Origin: Bradyrhizobium sp. AZCC 1719
GTDB lineage: Bacteria; Pseudomonadota; Alphaproteobacteria; Rhizobiales; Xanthobacteraceae
Assembly: GCF_036924525.1 (NCBI RefSeq)
Contig: NZ_JAZHRU010000001.1
Coordinates: 2,881,001 to 2,945,000 of the forward strand
Direction: 5' to 3'
DNA: 64,000 nt
The position numbers and the translations under genes are program-made. The notes under the pieces were generated by a model. That model had not been told where the DNA came from and ran no database searches. It saw only the letters and a program-made list of their open reading frames with translations. Of this stretch, positions 37,594 through 46,704 are shown one piece after another; the stretch's first letter is position 1; each line of letters opens with the position of its first letter.

Positions 37594-38064
37594 ATGACAA
37601 CCAAGACCGAGACCATCGAGGGCACCGTGGCCGAATACGTCACCGCCGTGATCGGCGGACAATTGTTCGGCCTGCCGATCTCGCGGGTGCAGGACGTGTT
37701 CATGCCGGAACGGCTGACCCGGGTGCCGCTGTCGTCGGCCGAGATCGCCGGCGTGCTCAATCTGCGCGGCCGCATCGTCACCGTGGTCGACATGCGCGCC
37801 CGGCTCGGCCTGCCGAAGAACGACGACGGCAAGCCGCCGATGGCGGTCGGCGTCGACCTCAGAGGCGAGTCCTACGGCCTGTTGATCGACCAGATCGGCG
37901 AGGTGCTGCGGCTACCCGACAATGGCCGCGAGGAAAACCCCGTCAACCTCGACCCCCGATTCGCCAAGCTCGCCGGCGGCGTGCACCGCCTCGACGGCCA
38001 GCTCATGGTCGTCCTCGACGTCGATCGCGTTCTCGAAATCATACCTGACCTGATGGCGGCATGA
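37594..38064 (+). CDS. cheW: Chemotaxis coupling protein CheW
   Basis: 156 residues made of one CheW domain. Landmarks are the opening VTAVIGGQLFGLPISRVQDVF, the turn VLNLRGRIVTVVDMRARLGLP, and the late GGVHRLDGQLMVVLDVDRVLE. It links receptors to CheA. It starts 12 bases after cheA with a GGAAG ribosome binding site, clearly in the same operon. No receptor gene is in the window. Confidence 0.95.
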   Translation: MTTKTETIEGTVAEYVTAVIGGQLFGLPISRVQDVFMPERLTRVPLSSAEIAGVLNLRGRIVTVVDMRARLGLPKNDDGKPPMAVGVDLRGESYGLLIDQIGEVLRLPDNGREENPVNLDPRFAKLAGGVHRLDGQLMVVLDVDRVLEIIPDLMAA

Positions 38065-38122
38065 AAATCCAACCCGGTACGGAAACATCCCTTTTGGGAA
38101 TTGATCTAAGTGGAGGCCTAAA

Positions 38123-38488
38123 ATGAAAACATGTCTGGTCGTTGACGACTCGAGCGTCATCCGAAAGGTCGCGCGGCGCATCCTCGAAGGTCTCGACTTT
38201 CAGATCGTCGAAGCCGAGGACGGCGAGAAGGCGCTTGAAGTCTGCAAGCGCGCGATGCCAGAGGCGGTTCTGCTCGACTGGAACATGCCTGTCATGGACG
38301 GCTACGAATTCCTCGGCAATCTGCGCCGCATGCCCGGTGGCGACGCGCCCAAGGTGGTGTTCTGCACCACCGAAAACGACGTCGCGCACATCGCGCGTGC
38401 GCTGCATGCCGGTGCCAACGAATACATCATGAAGCCGTTCGACAAGGACATCGTCACCGCGAAGTTCCAGGAAGTCGGCCTGATCTGA
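38123..38488 (+). CDS. cheY: Single-domain response regulator CheY
   Basis: 121 residues, receiver only. The acidic pocket Asp8/Asp9, phosphoacceptor Asp52 (LLDWNMP), Thr82-Thr83 and Lys104 (IMKPFD) are all in place, so it should be active. Phosphorylated CheY binds the flagellar motor switch. It starts 58 bases after cheW with a purine-rich ribosome site (GGAGGCC). In alphaproteobacteria some CheYs act as phosphate sinks; which role this one has cannot be told. Confidence 0.93.
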   Translation: MKTCLVVDDSSVIRKVARRILEGLDFQIVEAEDGEKALEVCKRAMPEAVLLDWNMPVMDGYEFLGNLRRMPGGDAPKVVFCTTENDVAHIARALHAGANEYIMKPFDKDIVTAKFQEVGLI

Positions 38489-38568
38489 TCTCTATGTGAT
38501 CCCGGCGGCTCAACGGCCATCGGCGTTGGTTTTGCAAGTGTGCCGCTTGAGTTGGGTCGGGTGAAGTA

Positions 38569-39735
38569 ATGAGTGTTGCGTTAACGAAGTCTCCGCCGCC
38601 AGTCTCGACAAGGCAAGACAAGCTGCGCGTGATGGTGGTCGACGACTCCGTGGTGATCCGCGGGATGATCTCGCGCTGGATCGGCGCCGAGCCGGACATG
38701 GAGGTCTCCGCCTCCCTGCGCACCGGCCTCGACGCCGTCAACCAGATCGAACGCATCAAGCCCGATGTCGCCGTGCTCGACATCGAAATGCCGGAGCTCG
38801 ACGGCATTTCGGCGCTGCCCCAGTTGCTTGCGAAAAAGCGCGACCTCGTCATCATCATGGCGTCGACGCTGACCCGCCGCAACGCGGAGATCAGCTTCAA
38901 GGCGCTCTCGCTCGGCGCCGCCGACTACATTCCAAAGCCGGAGAGCACGCGCGAGGCCACCGCTGCCGAGACGTTCCACCACGATCTGATCCAGAAGATT
39001 CGCCATCTGGGCGCCAGGGCCCGCCGCCGTGCGTCGCCTGGCGCGAGCCCGGCTCCGGCACCAGCCGAGCGGGTGCGCGAGGTATCCGTTCATCCGGTCG
39101 CTGCACCCGTTGCGCAACTGCCACTGGCGCGCCGGCCCTTCAGCATGCTGGCGCCGCGTGTGCTTCTGATCGGCTCGTCGACCGGCGGCCCGCAGGCGCT
39201 GATGGCGCTGGTCGCCGATATCGGTCCGGTGATCGATCGTTTTCCGGTGCTGATCACCCAGCACATGCCGCCAACCTTCACCACGATTCTCGCCGAGCAT
39301 CTGGCACGTGCGAGCCGCCGGACGGCGCATGAGGCCGTTGACGGCGAGATCGTCAAGCCCGGTCGGATCTATCTTGCGCCGGGCGGCCGCCACATGCGCG
39401 TCGTGCGCCATGGCGCGGACGCCACGATCGCGCTCGACGACGGGCCGCCGGTGAATTTCTGCAAGCCTGCGGTGGACCCGCTGTTCAACTCCGCCATCGA
39501 CGTCTGGCAGGGCGGCATCATGTCGGTGATTCTGACCGGCATGGGCTCCGACGGGATGCGCGGCGGCAAGGAGATCGTCGCCGCCGGCGGCAGCGTGATT
39601 GCCCAGGACGAAGCGACCAGCGTGGTGTGGGGCATGCCGGGCGCGGCCGCCAACGCAGGTATTTGCGCGGCGGTTCTGCCGCTCAATCAGATCGCGCCAA
39701 AACTGGTTCGGTTGTTTTCGGGAGATCGTTCGTGA
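38569..39735 (+). CDS. cheB: Chemoreceptor methylesterase/deamidase CheB
   Basis: 388 residues. The N-terminal receiver carries Asp71 (VLDIEMP). A Pro/Arg-rich linker (about 145-190) follows. The esterase domain has the catalytic triad motifs SSTGGPQAL (Ser), [10 protein letters not shown] (His) and [10 protein letters not shown] (Asp). It removes methyl groups from receptors during adaptation once phosphorylated by CheA. The stop overlaps the cheR start by three bases of GTGA, so translation is coupled. No CheD gene is adjacent. Confidence 0.95.
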   Translation: MSVALTKSPPPVSTRQDKLRVMVVDDSVVIRGMISRWIGAEPDMEVSASLRTGLDAVNQIERIKPDVAVLDIEMPELDGISALPQLLAKKRDLVIIMASTLTRRNAEISFKALSLGAADYIPKPESTREATAAETFHHDLIQKIRHLGARARRRASPGASPAPAPAERVREVSVHPVAAPVAQLPLARRPFSMLAPRVLLIGSSTGGPQALMALVADIGPVIDRFPVLITQHMPPTFTTILAEHLARASRRTAHEAVDGEIVKPGRIYLAPGGRHMRVVRHGADATIALDDGPPVNFCKPAVDPLFNSAIDVWQGGIMSVILTGMGSDGMRGGKEIVAAGGSVIAQDEATSVVWGMPGAAANAGICAAVLPLNQIAPKLVRLFSGDRS

Positions 39736-40610
39736 CGCCTTCAGACTATGAGTATCTGCGTAAGCTTCTGAAAGAGCGCTCCGGGCTCGATCTTTCGGCC
39801 GACAAGCAATATCTGGTCGAAAGCCGATTGCTGCCGTTGGCCCGCAAGTCCAGCCTGCCGGGCATTTCCCAACTCGTCGAGAAGATGAAGGGCGGAGCCA
39901 GCGCACTGACGGCGGAGGTGGTCGAGGCGATGACCACCAACGAGACGTTTTTCTTCCGCGACAAGATTCCGTTCGATCATTTGCGGGAAGCGGTCATTCC
40001 GGCACTGGTACAGGCGCGCGCGGCCCGCCGGTCGTTGCGCATCTGGTGCGCGGCTTCCTCCACCGGGCAGGAACCGTATTCGATCGCGATGTGCCTGAAG
40101 GAGGCGGGACCCCTGCTGTCCGGCTGGCGCACCGAAATCGTCGCGACCGACCTGTCGCAGGCGGTGCTGGAAAAATCGAAGGCCGGTATCTTCAGCCAGT
40201 TCGAGGTGCAGCGCGGATTACCGATTGGGTTGCTGGTGAAATATTTCAGCCAGAACGGCGAGCTCTGGCAGATCAATGCCGAGATCCGCAGCATGGTGCA
40301 GCATCGTCAGCTCAACCTGCTGCAGGATTTCTCCCATCTCGGCGTGTTCGACGTCATCTTCTGCCGCAACGTGCTGATCTATTTCGATCAGAATACCAAG
40401 GCCAATATCTTCGAGCGACTCTCCCGGATGCTGGAGCCCGATGGCGTGCTGGCGCTGGGCGCTGCCGAATCGGTGGTCGGCATCACCAACAGCTTCAAGC
40501 CCTATCCGGAGCGACGCGGACTTTATCGTCCGAACATCGCGCCGGTGATACGGGTGGGGGCGTCGACCCTGGTGCCGCAAACCCTGCGGGCGGTTGCCGC
40601 GGCGCGCTGA
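39732..40610 (+). CDS. cheR: Chemoreceptor methyltransferase CheR
   Basis: 292 residues. The N-terminal helical domain begins [13 protein letters not shown]. The SAM-binding motif is [14 protein letters not shown] and [13 protein letters not shown] is the later strand. It methylates receptor glutamates. The frame is open from 39627, but I chose the GTG at 39732 because GGGAG precedes it by seven bases, it overlaps the cheB stop, and the CheR fold starts there. It is the last gene of the che operon and converges with the ATP-grasp gene 37 bases later. Confidence 0.93.
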   Translation: MTPSDYEYLRKLLKERSGLDLSADKQYLVESRLLPLARKSSLPGISQLVEKMKGGASALTAEVVEAMTTNETFFFRDKIPFDHLREAVIPALVQARAARRSLRIWCAASSTGQEPYSIAMCLKEAGPLLSGWRTEIVATDLSQAVLEKSKAGIFSQFEVQRGLPIGLLVKYFSQNGELWQINAEIRSMVQHRQLNLLQDFSHLGVFDVIFCRNVLIYFDQNTKANIFERLSRMLEPDGVLALGAAESVVGITNSFKPYPERRGLYRPNIAPVIRVGASTLVPQTLRAVAAAR

Positions 40611-40647
40611 CCCTGTCCTTCAGCCTGCGCCTTGGCATGCTGCCGCG

Positions 40648-41814
40648 CTACAAGATCGCGTGCGGCAGGAAGCGCGACGTGTTGCCGGTGATCGGGTTCT
40701 CGTCCTCGCGGATCGACAGGCCGCATGGCGTGTGATCGACCAGCCAGCTTCCGAGCACCGGGTATTGGTCGGTGAAGCTCGGCAGCGGCGCGAAAGCCTG
40801 CCGGATGAATCCTTCCGCGCCATAAGGGCCCTCTTGCTCCGCCAGCGTGGTGCCGGCGCTGACGAGCGCGACGTTGGCGCCTTCGCGCGAATAGAGCGGT
40901 TTGCGCACGAACGAGGAGCCGAGCATGGCCGCCTTCGGATCGTCCTCGAAATAGGCCGGCAGCAAATTGGGATGCTTCGGAAACATCTCCCACAGCAGGG
41001 GAAGGATGCCCTTGTTGGAGAGGATCGCCTTCCACGGCGGTTCGATCCAGCGGGTCGGCGCGGTTGCGAGTTTTTCGCCGAACGTGTCGCGGAACATCCA
41101 TTCCCAGGGATAGAGCTTGAAGGCGAGCTCGATTGCGCGGTCGTCGAGATCGACGAAGCGGCCATCGCCATCCAACCCGACTTCCTTGATGTCCATCAAT
41201 GTCGTCTTCAATCCGGCTTGGCTCGCAGTGTCCTGCAGATAGGCCAGCGTGCCGGCATCCTCGGCATTGTTGGTCATTCCTGTGAGATGAAGATGCTTGG
41301 CGCCGCCATGTTTCTTCCAGGCGTCGATCAGGCGCTCGTGGATTGAATTGAACTGGTCGGCGCGCTTCGGGATGATGTTGCGCTCCATCGCCTGTTCGAG
41401 CCAGGTCCACTGAAAAACCGCCGCTTCGAAAATCGAGGTCGGCGTATCGGCGTTGTATTCCAGCAGTTTCGCCGGGCTCCAGCCGTCGTAGCTCAGGTCG
41501 AGCCGGCCGTAGAGGCTGGCGTCACGGCGGCGCCAGCTCTCGGACATCAGCGGCCAGAACGCTTCGGGTATTTTCAATCGGCGCAAATATTTTTCGTCCT
41601 TGATCACGCGGCCGACCAGCTCGAGGCACATCGCATCGATCTCGGCGGTGGGCGCCTCGATCCGCCGTTCGATTTCCTGCAGCGTGAACGCGTAATAGGC
41701 CCGTTCGTCCCAATAGCGTTCCCCGTTGATGGTGTGAAAGGTGAACCCAACGCCTTCGGCGGTGGCAGGCCAGTCGTCACGTTCGGGGCAGACGATCCGT
41801 TGCATGTAATTCAA
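40648..41814 (-). CDS. Glutathionylspermidine synthase-like ATP-grasp ligase (YgiC/YjfC family)
   Basis: 388 residues. Matches the synthase-like family at DLSYDGWSPAKLLEYNADTPTS, where ATP and substrate carboxylate bind, at LYPWEWMF, and at FVRKPLYSREGANV, the late ATP-grasp loop. The N-terminal amidase half of E. coli Gsp is absent, as in YgiC/YjfC. The likely reaction is ATP-driven amide bond formation; the substrate is unknown. It is the third gene of a tight operon, overlapping the serine-rich protein gene by four bases. Confidence 0.88.
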   Translation of the reverse strand: MNYMQRIVCPERDDWPATAEGVGFTFHTINGERYWDERAYYAFTLQEIERRIEAPTAEIDAMCLELVGRVIKDEKYLRRLKIPEAFWPLMSESWRRRDASLYGRLDLSYDGWSPAKLLEYNADTPTSIFEAAVFQWTWLEQAMERNIIPKRADQFNSIHERLIDAWKKHGGAKHLHLTGMTNNAEDAGTLAYLQDTASQAGLKTTLMDIKEVGLDGDGRFVDLDDRAIELAFKLYPWEWMFRDTFGEKLATAPTRWIEPPWKAILSNKGILPLLWEMFPKHPNLLPAYFEDDPKAAMLGSSFVRKPLYSREGANVALVSAGTTLAEQEGPYGAEGFIRQAFAPLPSFTDQYPVLGSWLVDHTPCGLSIREDENPITGNTSRFLPHAIL

Positions 41815-42221
41815 CCGCCGGAAAAGCCGATGGCATGCCCGAACGAGCCGAAGCCGCCGCGCTGCACCGAATGCGAGCCGGAATCGTAGGATGAATGGCT
41901 CGAGGAGGAAGAGGAGGAGTCGCTGCTATAGTAACCGCTGCGCCACGAGCCGCCGCCGGAGCCGCCGCCATGGCCCGAGGAAGAGCTGTGGGAGGAGCAC
42001 TCGGTGGTGTTTTGCGTCGGCGATGCCAGGTGCGGGTTTGGTTGCTCGCAAGTGCGGCTCGGCATCAGCGTGTAGGCGGTGGCGCCGACGGCAAACGTGC
42101 CCATGAGCAGGAGTGCGACATTGGCCGAACGCTTGGCCGGCGGCGGCGGAACGGGACGCGGCGCCGCCGGTACCGAGACCTGTTTGCGCTTGCCGAATTC
42201 AGGCTCTGAATTGTTCGCCAT
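41811..42221 (-). CDS. Ser/Gly-rich membrane protein, YgiB/YjfM (DUF1190)-like
   Basis: 136 residues. One membrane helix at about 34-52 (VALLLMGTFAVGATAYTLM) is followed by a TCEQPN and TEC cysteine pair and then a low-complexity tail of Ser, His and Gly. It ends GGFGSFGHAIGFSGG, like the GGFGS end of DUF1190 proteins. The tail is probably exposed to the periplasm. The frame reaches to 42401, but the ATG at 42221 fits the operon, two bases after the DUF350 stop. It may be a substrate or anchor of the ATP-grasp ligase (inference). Confidence 0.72.
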   Translation of the reverse strand: MANNSEPEFGKRKQVSVPAAPRPVPPPPAKRSANVALLLMGTFAVGATAYTLMPSRTCEQPNPHLASPTQNTTECSSHSSSSGHGGGSGGGSWRSGYYSSDSSSSSSSHSSYDSGSHSVQRGGFGSFGHAIGFSGG

Positions 42222-42223
42222 GG

Positions 42224-42628
42224 TCAGTAGGTCATGCAAGCGGCGTTGATCGCGCCGGCGGCCAGCGAGGACAGTCCGAGCCAGATCGCGGCGGCGAGCT
42301 CGCCCGATGCGATCCGCTTCGACAGGTTCGGCACCGGAACCCTGACGAGGTAATAGACGATGATCTGCACGATCAGCGCGATCGCCGCCCAGATCAGGCA
42401 ATCCCAGACATTGGCCGAATGGGTGATGGCGCTGACCAGCGGCAGCACGAAGCCGAGCAGGCTCAGGCCCAGCGCGATCGCGGCGGCCGGCTCATTGGCG
42501 CGGATCAGATCGAATTCGTTGTGCGCCGTGATGCGGGTGTAGACGAAGAGGTACGCGACCACGGCAACGATGGCCGTACAGAAATAGACCAGGAACGCCG
42601 GCAGCCCGGCAAGCGATTGCAGGATCAT
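42224..42628 (-). CDS. DUF350 membrane protein (YjfL-like)
   Basis: 134 residues with four membrane helices, about 10-30, 46-66, 76-96 and 110-130, in the two-fold repeat pattern of DUF350. The stretch ITAHNEFDLIRANEPAAAIALG is the family signature. It is the first gene of a three-gene operon with the YgiB-like and ATP-grasp genes, mirroring the E. coli yjfLMC order. Function is unknown; a role in envelope stress is suspected from context in other bacteria. Confidence 0.88.
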   Translation of the reverse strand: MILQSLAGLPAFLVYFCTAIVAVVAYLFVYTRITAHNEFDLIRANEPAAAIALGLSLLGFVLPLVSAITHSANVWDCLIWAAIALIVQIIVYYLVRVPVPNLSKRIASGELAAAIWLGLSSLAAGAINAACMTY

Positions 42629-42716
42629 GAATTCGCCCCAACTCGTGCGTCCGACAGGTTCGCACGATCTGTCAGTCGGCGCATCCGAGCGGCGGGTTCA
42701 ATCCAACAATTTCTGC

Positions 42717-42750
42717 CCAAACAAAAACCCCGCCATTTCGGGCGGGGTTC
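42717..42750 (-). terminator. Rho-independent terminator of the P460-cupredoxin gene
   Basis: On the minus strand a GC-rich stem (AACCCCGCC / GGCGGGG) is followed by TTTTTGTTTG. It lies 34 bases beyond the P460-cupredoxin stop. It is nearly identical to the terminator at 43684. Confidence 0.88.
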
Positions 42751-42783
42751 GCAAAACTTCCATGGCGGCCTTGATACGGCCGA

Positions 42784-43590
42784 CTATTCCTTGACCTCGA
42801 TCTTGCCTTTCATCGCCGGGTGCAGGCCGCAGATGTAGTCGTAGATTCCGGCATCGGCGAGGGTGAGCTGGGTGGTCTGGCCTTTCAGCGCGATCGGCGA
42901 GCGCTGCGGCTTGGGGCCGGTGATCGTCACCTGGTGCGGCGAGGAATCGGTGTTGTGCCAGGTGATGGTCTGGCCCTTGCTGACGATCACGGTCTCCGGT
43001 CCGAACTTGAAATCGGAGATCGAGACCACGCCGGGGCCCGGCGCGGGCTTTGCCATGGCGCCTTCGGGCGTGCCCTTCAGGCCCGCCAGCGAGATAACGA
43101 AATCCTGCCCCGCATGCGGTTTGTGGCAGGTGAAGCAGGCCGTCAAATTGGCCTTGTCGTTGACCTTCTTGTCCGGGCCAAACGCCTGATACTCCCATTC
43201 GCCATTCCGAATGTCGTCCTTGTACTCGGTTCCCCAGCCATCGCGCTTTTCCATCACCGCGTAGGCGACGAGATCGCCCTTCTGGAAACGGCCGTTGGCA
43301 TCCTTGAGAGGCTCGCCGGCCGCATCGAGTTGCGCCTTGTATTGCACCAGCGTCAGCACCGTGCCGCTCGGGATCGGCTGCCCCTTGCGCACCGCATCGA
43401 CCGCCGCCGGCGTCGCATAGAGCTCGCGATACTGCTTGTTGTCGTAACGATCGACCGTGGCGTAGAGCGTGCCCTTGTCGAAATTCTCCGGGAAGCCGAC
43501 CTTGTCGCCGCCGGCGAGCGCCGAATAGCCGATGAGCGCGCCCGATGCCGACCCGAGCGCGACAGCGGCAGCCAGCCTGACGTTTTTCAT
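42784..43590 (-). CDS. Exported cytochrome P460-cupredoxin fusion protein
   Basis: 268 residues. A signal peptide or anchor covers residues 5-27. The P460-like domain (about 30-175) ends in a c-type haem motif CFTCH at 152-156 and carries an AVMEKRDGWG strand like the P460 core. The C-terminal domain (about 185-268) is a cupredoxin with copper ligands His219, Cys254, His257 and Met260. Cytochrome P460 oxidises hydroxylamine or related N species, but the cross-linking lysine cannot be assigned here. Fusion of haem and copper modules suggests electron transfer within one protein. GGGGGAAG supports the ATG at 43590. Confidence 0.85.
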   Translation of the reverse strand: MKNVRLAAAVALGSASGALIGYSALAGGDKVGFPENFDKGTLYATVDRYDNKQYRELYATPAAVDAVRKGQPIPSGTVLTLVQYKAQLDAAGEPLKDANGRFQKGDLVAYAVMEKRDGWGTEYKDDIRNGEWEYQAFGPDKKVNDKANLTACFTCHKPHAGQDFVISLAGLKGTPEGAMAKPAPGPGVVSISDFKFGPETVIVSKGQTITWHNTDSSPHQVTITGPKPQRSPIALKGQTTQLTLADAGIYDYICGLHPAMKGKIEVKE

Positions 43591-43683
43591 GACTTCCCCC
43601 TCGTTTGCGGACAACTCCGTCAAGTACGAGACACCGCGAAGCGGGTTTCAATCCGGGGAAGCGAATTTGTCGCGTGGTAGTGG

Positions 43684-43716
43684 CCCAAACAAAAACCCCG
43701 CCGTTTCGGGCGGGGT
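43684..43716 (-). terminator. Rho-independent terminator of ctrA
   Basis: Minus-strand stem ACCCCGCC / GGCGGGGT followed by TTTTTGTTTGGG, 44 bases past the ctrA stop. It matches the 42717 terminator at 33 of 34 bases over 42715-42748 and 43683-43716. Confidence 0.88.
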
Positions 43717-43759
43717 CCAGCCGGGAGGAGCGAGCGTTGCGGCTCGCCGTAAGCCCTGA

Positions 43760-44461
43760 TCAGGCGGGGATGCGCTCGTCCGCCTCGTGCGGCTCGCGCA
43801 GCACGTAGCCGCGGCCCCACACGGTTTCGATGAAGTTGCGGCCTTCGGAGGCGTTCGCCAGCTTCTTGCGCAGCTTGCAGATGAAGACGTCGATGATCTT
43901 CAGCTCGGGCTCGTCCATGCCGCCATAGAGATGGTTGAGGAACATTTCCTTGGTGAGGGTGGTTCCCTTGCGGAGCGAGAGCAGCTCCAGCATCTGGTAT
44001 TCCTTGCCGGTCAGGTGCACGCGCTGGCCACCGACCTCGACCGTCTTGGTATCGAGATTGACCACGAGATCGCCGGTCTGGATGACCGACTGGGCGTGAC
44101 CCTTGGAACGGCGCACGATCGCGTGGATGCGGGCAACCAGCTCGTCCTTGTGGAACGGTTTGGTCATGTAGTCGTCAGCGCCGACGCCGAGACCCTTGAC
44201 CTTGTCCTCGATGCCGGCGAGGCCGGAGAGGATCAGAATGGGAGTCTTGATTTTCGACACCCGGAGCTGCTTGAGCACGTCGTAGCCGGACATGTCGGGC
44301 AGGTTCAGGTCGAGAAGGATAATATCGTAGTCGTAAAGCTTACCTAGATCGACGCCTTCTTCTCCGAGATCCGTCGTGTAGACGTTGAAACTCTCGGATT
44401 TCAGCATCAATTCGATCGACTGCGCGACGGCGCTGTCATCTTCTATCAGCAAAACGCGCAT
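43760..44461 (-). CDS. ctrA: Cell cycle master response regulator CtrA
   Basis: 233 residues: a receiver with Asp51 ([13 protein letters not shown]) and an OmpR-type winged-helix DNA-binding domain (recognition region [22 protein letters not shown]). Both are essentially the CtrA pattern seen across alphaproteobacteria. It regulates flagellar, pilus, division and methylation genes at TTAA-N7-TTAA sites. It would be phosphorylated through CckA and ChpT. The usual Caulobacter C-terminal Ala-Ala degradation tag is not exact: it ends RIPA. GGGGA precedes the ATG. It is divergent from fliI across 366 bases. Confidence 0.97.
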   Translation of the reverse strand: MRVLLIEDDSAVAQSIELMLKSESFNVYTTDLGEEGVDLGKLYDYDIILLDLNLPDMSGYDVLKQLRVSKIKTPILILSGLAGIEDKVKGLGVGADDYMTKPFHKDELVARIHAIVRRSKGHAQSVIQTGDLVVNLDTKTVEVGGQRVHLTGKEYQMLELLSLRKGTTLTKEMFLNHLYGGMDEPELKIIDVFICKLRKKLANASEGRNFIETVWGRGYVLREPHEADERIPA

Positions 44462-44536
44462 GCCAGTCCCCTTTAGTCCGCCGCTCCGGGCGTCAGGTCG
44501 GCCGCACTTGCGGCACTCAAAACGCCTTTAACAACT

Positions 44537-44616
44537 GATTCGGATCCTGACAGACACATGGTTAACAAAATCTGATTCCGGTTCGCAAGCTCTTTAAGTG
44601 CAATTTCTAACGAATC
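44537..44616. promoter_or_regulatory. Three GANTC (CcrM) sites in the ctrA upstream region
   Basis: GATTC at 44537 and 44574 and GAATC at 44612, within 80 bases and 76-155 bases before the ctrA start. GANTC is the CcrM methylation site. In Caulobacter a GANTC in the ctrA P1 promoter couples expression to replication. Chance would give about one per 256 bases. Confidence 0.5.
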
Positions 44617-44773
44617 GCCCTAAGATGTTGCTCGGAAGCAGCTTTTCTCCATAATGCCCACTCAGGTTCCAGATTAAGAGGCGGGCCTAACCGACTCCCG
44701 CGTTTAGCCCTTCTTCTGATGGGCAAGCGCTCTCAGTCACCAAAGACAGTGACGCAATGATTAATGATGCGGG

Positions 44774-44788
44774 TAAACACGAGGTTAA
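44774..44788. promoter_or_regulatory. CtrA-like box before fliI
   Basis: TAAA, seven bases, TTAA: one mismatch to the CtrA consensus. It lies about 40 bases upstream of the fliI start in the ctrA-fliI divergent region, where it could serve either gene. Confidence 0.35.
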
Positions 44789-44827
44789 GCGCGGTTTCTT
44801 AAAGTGCGGAAACTTAAGGTTTTCGCA

Positions 44828-46153
44828 ATGAAGGCGCTCGCGGAGCAGATCGGCGATATCGACGGCGTCAATATATATGGCCGCGTCGTGGGCGTGCGCG
44901 GGCTGATGGTCGAGATCGCGGGGCCTATCCATGCGATGTCGGTCGGTGCCCGCATCGTCATCGAGACCGGCGGAAGCCGCTTCATCCCGGCCGAAGTGAT
45001 CGGCTTTTCCGGCAGTAATGCTGTCGTGATGCCGTTCGGCGGACTCGACGGCGTCCGGCGTGGCTGCCGTGCCGTGATCGCGACCGCTGCGAGTCAGGTG
45101 CGGCCGTCGCCCGCCTGGCTCGGCCGCGTCATCAACGCCATGGGGGAACCGATCGACGGCAAGGGGCCGCTGGTGCAGGGCCCGTCGCCGATGCCCTATC
45201 GCAATGCGCCGCCACCGGCGCATTCGCGCAAGCGCGTCGGGGCGCCGCTCGATCTCGGCGTGCGGGCGCTTAATACCTTCCTGACCTGCTGCCGCGGCCA
45301 GCGGCTCGGTATCTTCGCCGGTTCCGGCGTCGGCAAATCGGTGCTGCTGTCGATGCTGGCGCGCAATGTCGATGCCGATATCACCATCATCGGCCTGATC
45401 GGCGAACGCGGCCGCGAGGTGCAGGAATTTCTGCAGGAGGATCTCGGCGACGAGGGCCTCGCGCGCTCCGTCGTGGTGGTGGCGACATCCGATGAGCCTG
45501 CCTTGATGCGGCGGCAGGCCGCCTACCTGACGCTGGCGATATCGGAATATTTCCGCGACGAGGACAAGGACGTGCTGTGCCTGATGGATTCGGTCACGCG
45601 CTTTGCGATGGCGCAGCGCGAGATCGGGCTGTCGGCCGGCGAGCCGCCGACCGCGAAAGGCTATACGCCGACCGTGTTCACCGAATTGCCGAAACTTCTG
45701 GAGCGGGCAGGGCCGGGCACCGGGATCGGAACCATCACCGGCATTTTCACGGTGCTAGTCGACGGCGACGACCACAACGAGCCGATCGCGGATGCGGTGC
45801 GCGGCATTCTGGACGGCCACGTCGTGATGCAACGCTCGATTGCAGAACGCGGCCGGTTTCCCGCGATCAATATTCTTAAATCGGTCTCGCGCACCATGCC
45901 GAGGTCGGCCAATCCCGACTATCTCCCCACAATCATGCGGGGCCGCCAGGTGATGGCGACCTACGCCGACATGGAGGAACTGATCCGGCTCGGCGCCTAT
46001 CGGGCAGGCTCGAGCCCGGAGGTCGACGAGGCGATCCGGTTGCACGAGCCGCTGGAAGCCTTCCTGCGCCAGGCCAAGGACGAAAAATCGAGCCTCGATG
46101 ACGGCTACCGCCAATTGGCGCAGATCCTCGCCAATTTGGAAACGGAACGCTAA
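44828..46153 (+). CDS. fliI: Flagellum-specific ATPase FliI
   Basis: 441 residues. The Walker A motif GSGVGKS starts at residue 165 and the Walker B region is [20 protein letters not shown]. The N-terminal beta domain includes [20 protein letters not shown]. It powers or regulates flagellar type III export with FliH and FliJ. The longer GTG start at 44804 is less likely than the ATG at 44828. No FliH gene is nearby. fliJ follows after 105 bases. Confidence 0.95.
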   Translation: MKALAEQIGDIDGVNIYGRVVGVRGLMVEIAGPIHAMSVGARIVIETGGSRFIPAEVIGFSGSNAVVMPFGGLDGVRRGCRAVIATAASQVRPSPAWLGRVINAMGEPIDGKGPLVQGPSPMPYRNAPPPAHSRKRVGAPLDLGVRALNTFLTCCRGQRLGIFAGSGVGKSVLLSMLARNVDADITIIGLIGERGREVQEFLQEDLGDEGLARSVVVVATSDEPALMRRQAAYLTLAISEYFRDEDKDVLCLMDSVTRFAMAQREIGLSAGEPPTAKGYTPTVFTELPKLLERAGPGTGIGTITGIFTVLVDGDDHNEPIADAVRGILDGHVVMQRSIAERGRFPAINILKSVSRTMPRSANPDYLPTIMRGRQVMATYADMEELIRLGAYRAGSSPEVDEAIRLHEPLEAFLRQAKDEKSSLDDGYRQLAQILANLETER

Positions 46154-46258
46154 CTTTGTCAGGCCATCATCCCCGGCACATGATAACGCCGGTGGGGTCC
46201 CCCGAGGGAGCCGGCTCCGTCCCGCGTTCAGATTGGGACTTCTGGGGAGTATGAGTCG

Positions 46259-46675
46259 ATGAAGTCACGAGAAACGCTGATCCGCCTGAAGAAATTTCAG
46301 GTCGACGAGAAGCGCCGAAGGGTTACCCAGATCGAAGGCATGATCGCCGACTTCCAGCGCATGTCGGTCGATCTCGAGCGCGAAATCCAGACCGAGCAGG
46401 AGCGGGCCGGAATCAACGACCCCTCCCATTTCGCCTATCCGACCTACGCCAAGGCCGCGATCCAGCGCCGGGAAAACCTGACCCGCTCCGCCGACGAACT
46501 GCGCATACAGCTCGAGGATGCCAAGAGCCTGTTGAGCGAAGCCTTCGAGGAATTGAAAAAGGTCGAACTGCTCGACGAGCGCGACCAGGCGCGCGAGCGC
46601 GCCGAGGAAAGCGCCCGCGAGCAGGCCGACATGGATAGTATCGGCCTGATGCGCGCCCGGCTTGGCGTCGCCTGA
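46259..46675 (+). CDS. fliJ: Flagellar export protein FliJ
   Basis: 138 residues, almost wholly coiled coil (two antiparallel helices, about 5-50 and 65-125), as in FliJ, which binds FliI and FlhA and delivers chaperones. Sequence identity in this family is low, so the call leans on length, helical content and position after fliI. The ATG follows a GGGGAG site seven bases upstream. A strong terminator closes the operon. Confidence 0.85.
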   Translation: MKSRETLIRLKKFQVDEKRRRVTQIEGMIADFQRMSVDLEREIQTEQERAGINDPSHFAYPTYAKAAIQRRENLTRSADELRIQLEDAKSLLSEAFEELKKVELLDERDQARERAEESAREQADMDSIGLMRARLGVA

Positions 46676-46704
46676 CGCTTCTCACACCATCGGTTGGACG
46701 ATCG

